DNA from: Ulvibacterium sp.
Lineage (GTDB): Bacteria > Bacteroidota > Bacteroidia > Flavobacteriales > Flavobacteriaceae
Direction: 5' to 3'
DNA: 64,000 nt
NCBI RefSeq assembly: GCF_028285715.1
Contig: NZ_JANQOO010000017.1
Location: 496,001-560,000 of the forward strand
Positions 63,479 to 64,000 of the stretch are shown here, piece after piece. Each line of letters begins with the position of its first letter. Position 1 is the stretch's first letter. A model generated the notes under the pieces. It was not told the DNA's origin, ran no database searches, and worked only from the letters and a program-made list of their open reading frames with translations. The position numbers were made by a program, and so were the translations under genes.

Positions 63479-64000
63479 ATGTCCAACCCCGACAAGTTAA
63501 CAAAGGCTTTTCAGTTATTTGACCAGGCCAATAGTGAAGATCCGAACCAAGAGGAACATTCCGGTAAAACCTACCCCAAGGAATTGCTATATGCCATTCG
63601 CATGACCGAAAGATTGGATAGTTTTGCCCCTAATGCCTCCGAGGCCCTACAACTTACCGCACGTTGCCAACACATCCGGCGTTGGGAAATACCGAGGGGC
63701 TCCTATCCTATGGATCGAATCGGTTATTTGAAATGGCGACAGGAACTGAAAAAGTTCCATGTCCAGAAGGCCTCCGAAATTCTAAAAGAGGTAGGCTATG
63801 AGACAGATGTTATTGAAAAGGTTTCCTTTCTGTTGGAAAAGAAGCAGTTAAAGAAAAATGAGGATACGCAAACTTTGGAAGATGTCATATGCTTAGTGTT
63901 TTTGGAGTTTTATCTTGAACCTTTCTCAGAAAAGCATCCAGAAGAAAAGAGCTTGGAGATTCTCCAGAAGACCTGGCGCAAAATGTCCGAGACGGGGCAG
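63479..64000 (+). CDS. DUF4202 protein (partial, runs off window)
   Basis: The first 174 codons of a DUF4202 protein, open to the window end. The family signature is clear: ELLYAIRMTERLDSFAP, ARCQHIRRWEIPRGSYPMDR, GYLKWRQELKKFH and EVGYETDVIEKVSFLLEKK. The conserved His, Arg and Asp suggest an HD-like helical hydrolase fold, but the function is unproven. About 20 residues are probably missing at the C-terminus. It lies 121 bases beyond the small-ORF terminator and so probably has its own promoter. Confidence 0.92.
   Translation, partial: MSNPDKLTKAFQLFDQANSEDPNQEEHSGKTYPKELLYAIRMTERLDSFAPNASEALQLTARCQHIRRWEIPRGSYPMDRIGYLKWRQELKKFHVQKASEILKEVGYETDVIEKVSFLLEKKQLKKNEDTQTLEDVICLVFLEFYLEPFSEKHPEEKSLEILQKTWRKMSETGQ

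Overview
The window looks like chromosomal DNA of a marine-type flavobacterium (Bacteroidota, Flavobacteriaceae). The gene families point there: a BamA / UppS / DUF6089 / NadK / CBS cluster with two OmpH/Skp-like chaperones, an Hpt-Adk fusion, a FolK-deoxynucleoside kinase fusion, a GH3-family protein, and a DUF4202 protein. So do the signals: several genes carry a Bacteroidota-type promoter (-33 TTG or TTTG, about 19 bases, -7 TAnnTTTG), leaders are AT-rich, and Shine-Dalgarno sequences are scarce. I see no prophage, insertion sequence, CRISPR array or rRNA. Most of the window is ordinary, densely packed core genome.

Layout. 0.2-13.3 kb: radC, a Mur ligase (mpl), a cupin, an atypical SDR, a TPR protein, a 2026-residue alpha-2-macroglobulin-like protein, a DUF4136 lipoprotein, obg and an acetyltransferase. 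13.4-16.2 kb: purine genes, with the hpt-adk fusion divergent from purK-purE. 16.3-27.4 kb: M3 peptidase, deoxyribonucleotidase, a heparinase-like lyase, rhodanese, a sigma factor with a small zinc-finger partner, a UbiA-like membrane protein, gcvP, a methyltransferase and a GT2 glycosyltransferase. 27.4-34.9 kb (minus strand): the outer-membrane biogenesis cluster (two OmpH-like chaperones, bamA, uppS, DUF6089), nadK and a CBS protein. 35.0-42.2 kb (plus strand): pdxJ, an esterase, a GDSL lipoprotein, a holin-like membrane protein, then tig-clpP-clpX for protein folding and turnover. 42.2-56.8 kb: a hydrolase, a lipoprotein, an AraC regulator, GH3, DUF2797, AsmA, a queuosine-precursor transporter, sppA, folK-dNK, a TrmH-type methylase and mutS. 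57.0-57.7 kb: tRNA-Gly and tRNA-Leu, followed by a degenerate tandem repeat that carries copies of the tRNA-Leu 3' end and its terminator. 57.8-62.2 kb: a DUF2927 lipoprotein and a four-gene putative sugar or polyol catabolic operon.

The most unusual stretch is 62.7-63.36 kb. Three nearly identical 37-codon ORFs sit in tandem with an exact 161-bp period. A fourth, strongly diverged 37-codon ORF follows, and a rho-independent terminator closes the array. Differences among the three copies are overwhelmingly synonymous, which is strong internal evidence that these small basic, aromatic-rich proteins are translated and under selection. I do not recognise the family. A DUF4202 gene follows and runs off the window end.

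Many genes appear to start at GTG or TTG, or at an ATG inside a longer open frame. Where a -7 element lies inside the longer frame I used it to choose the start.
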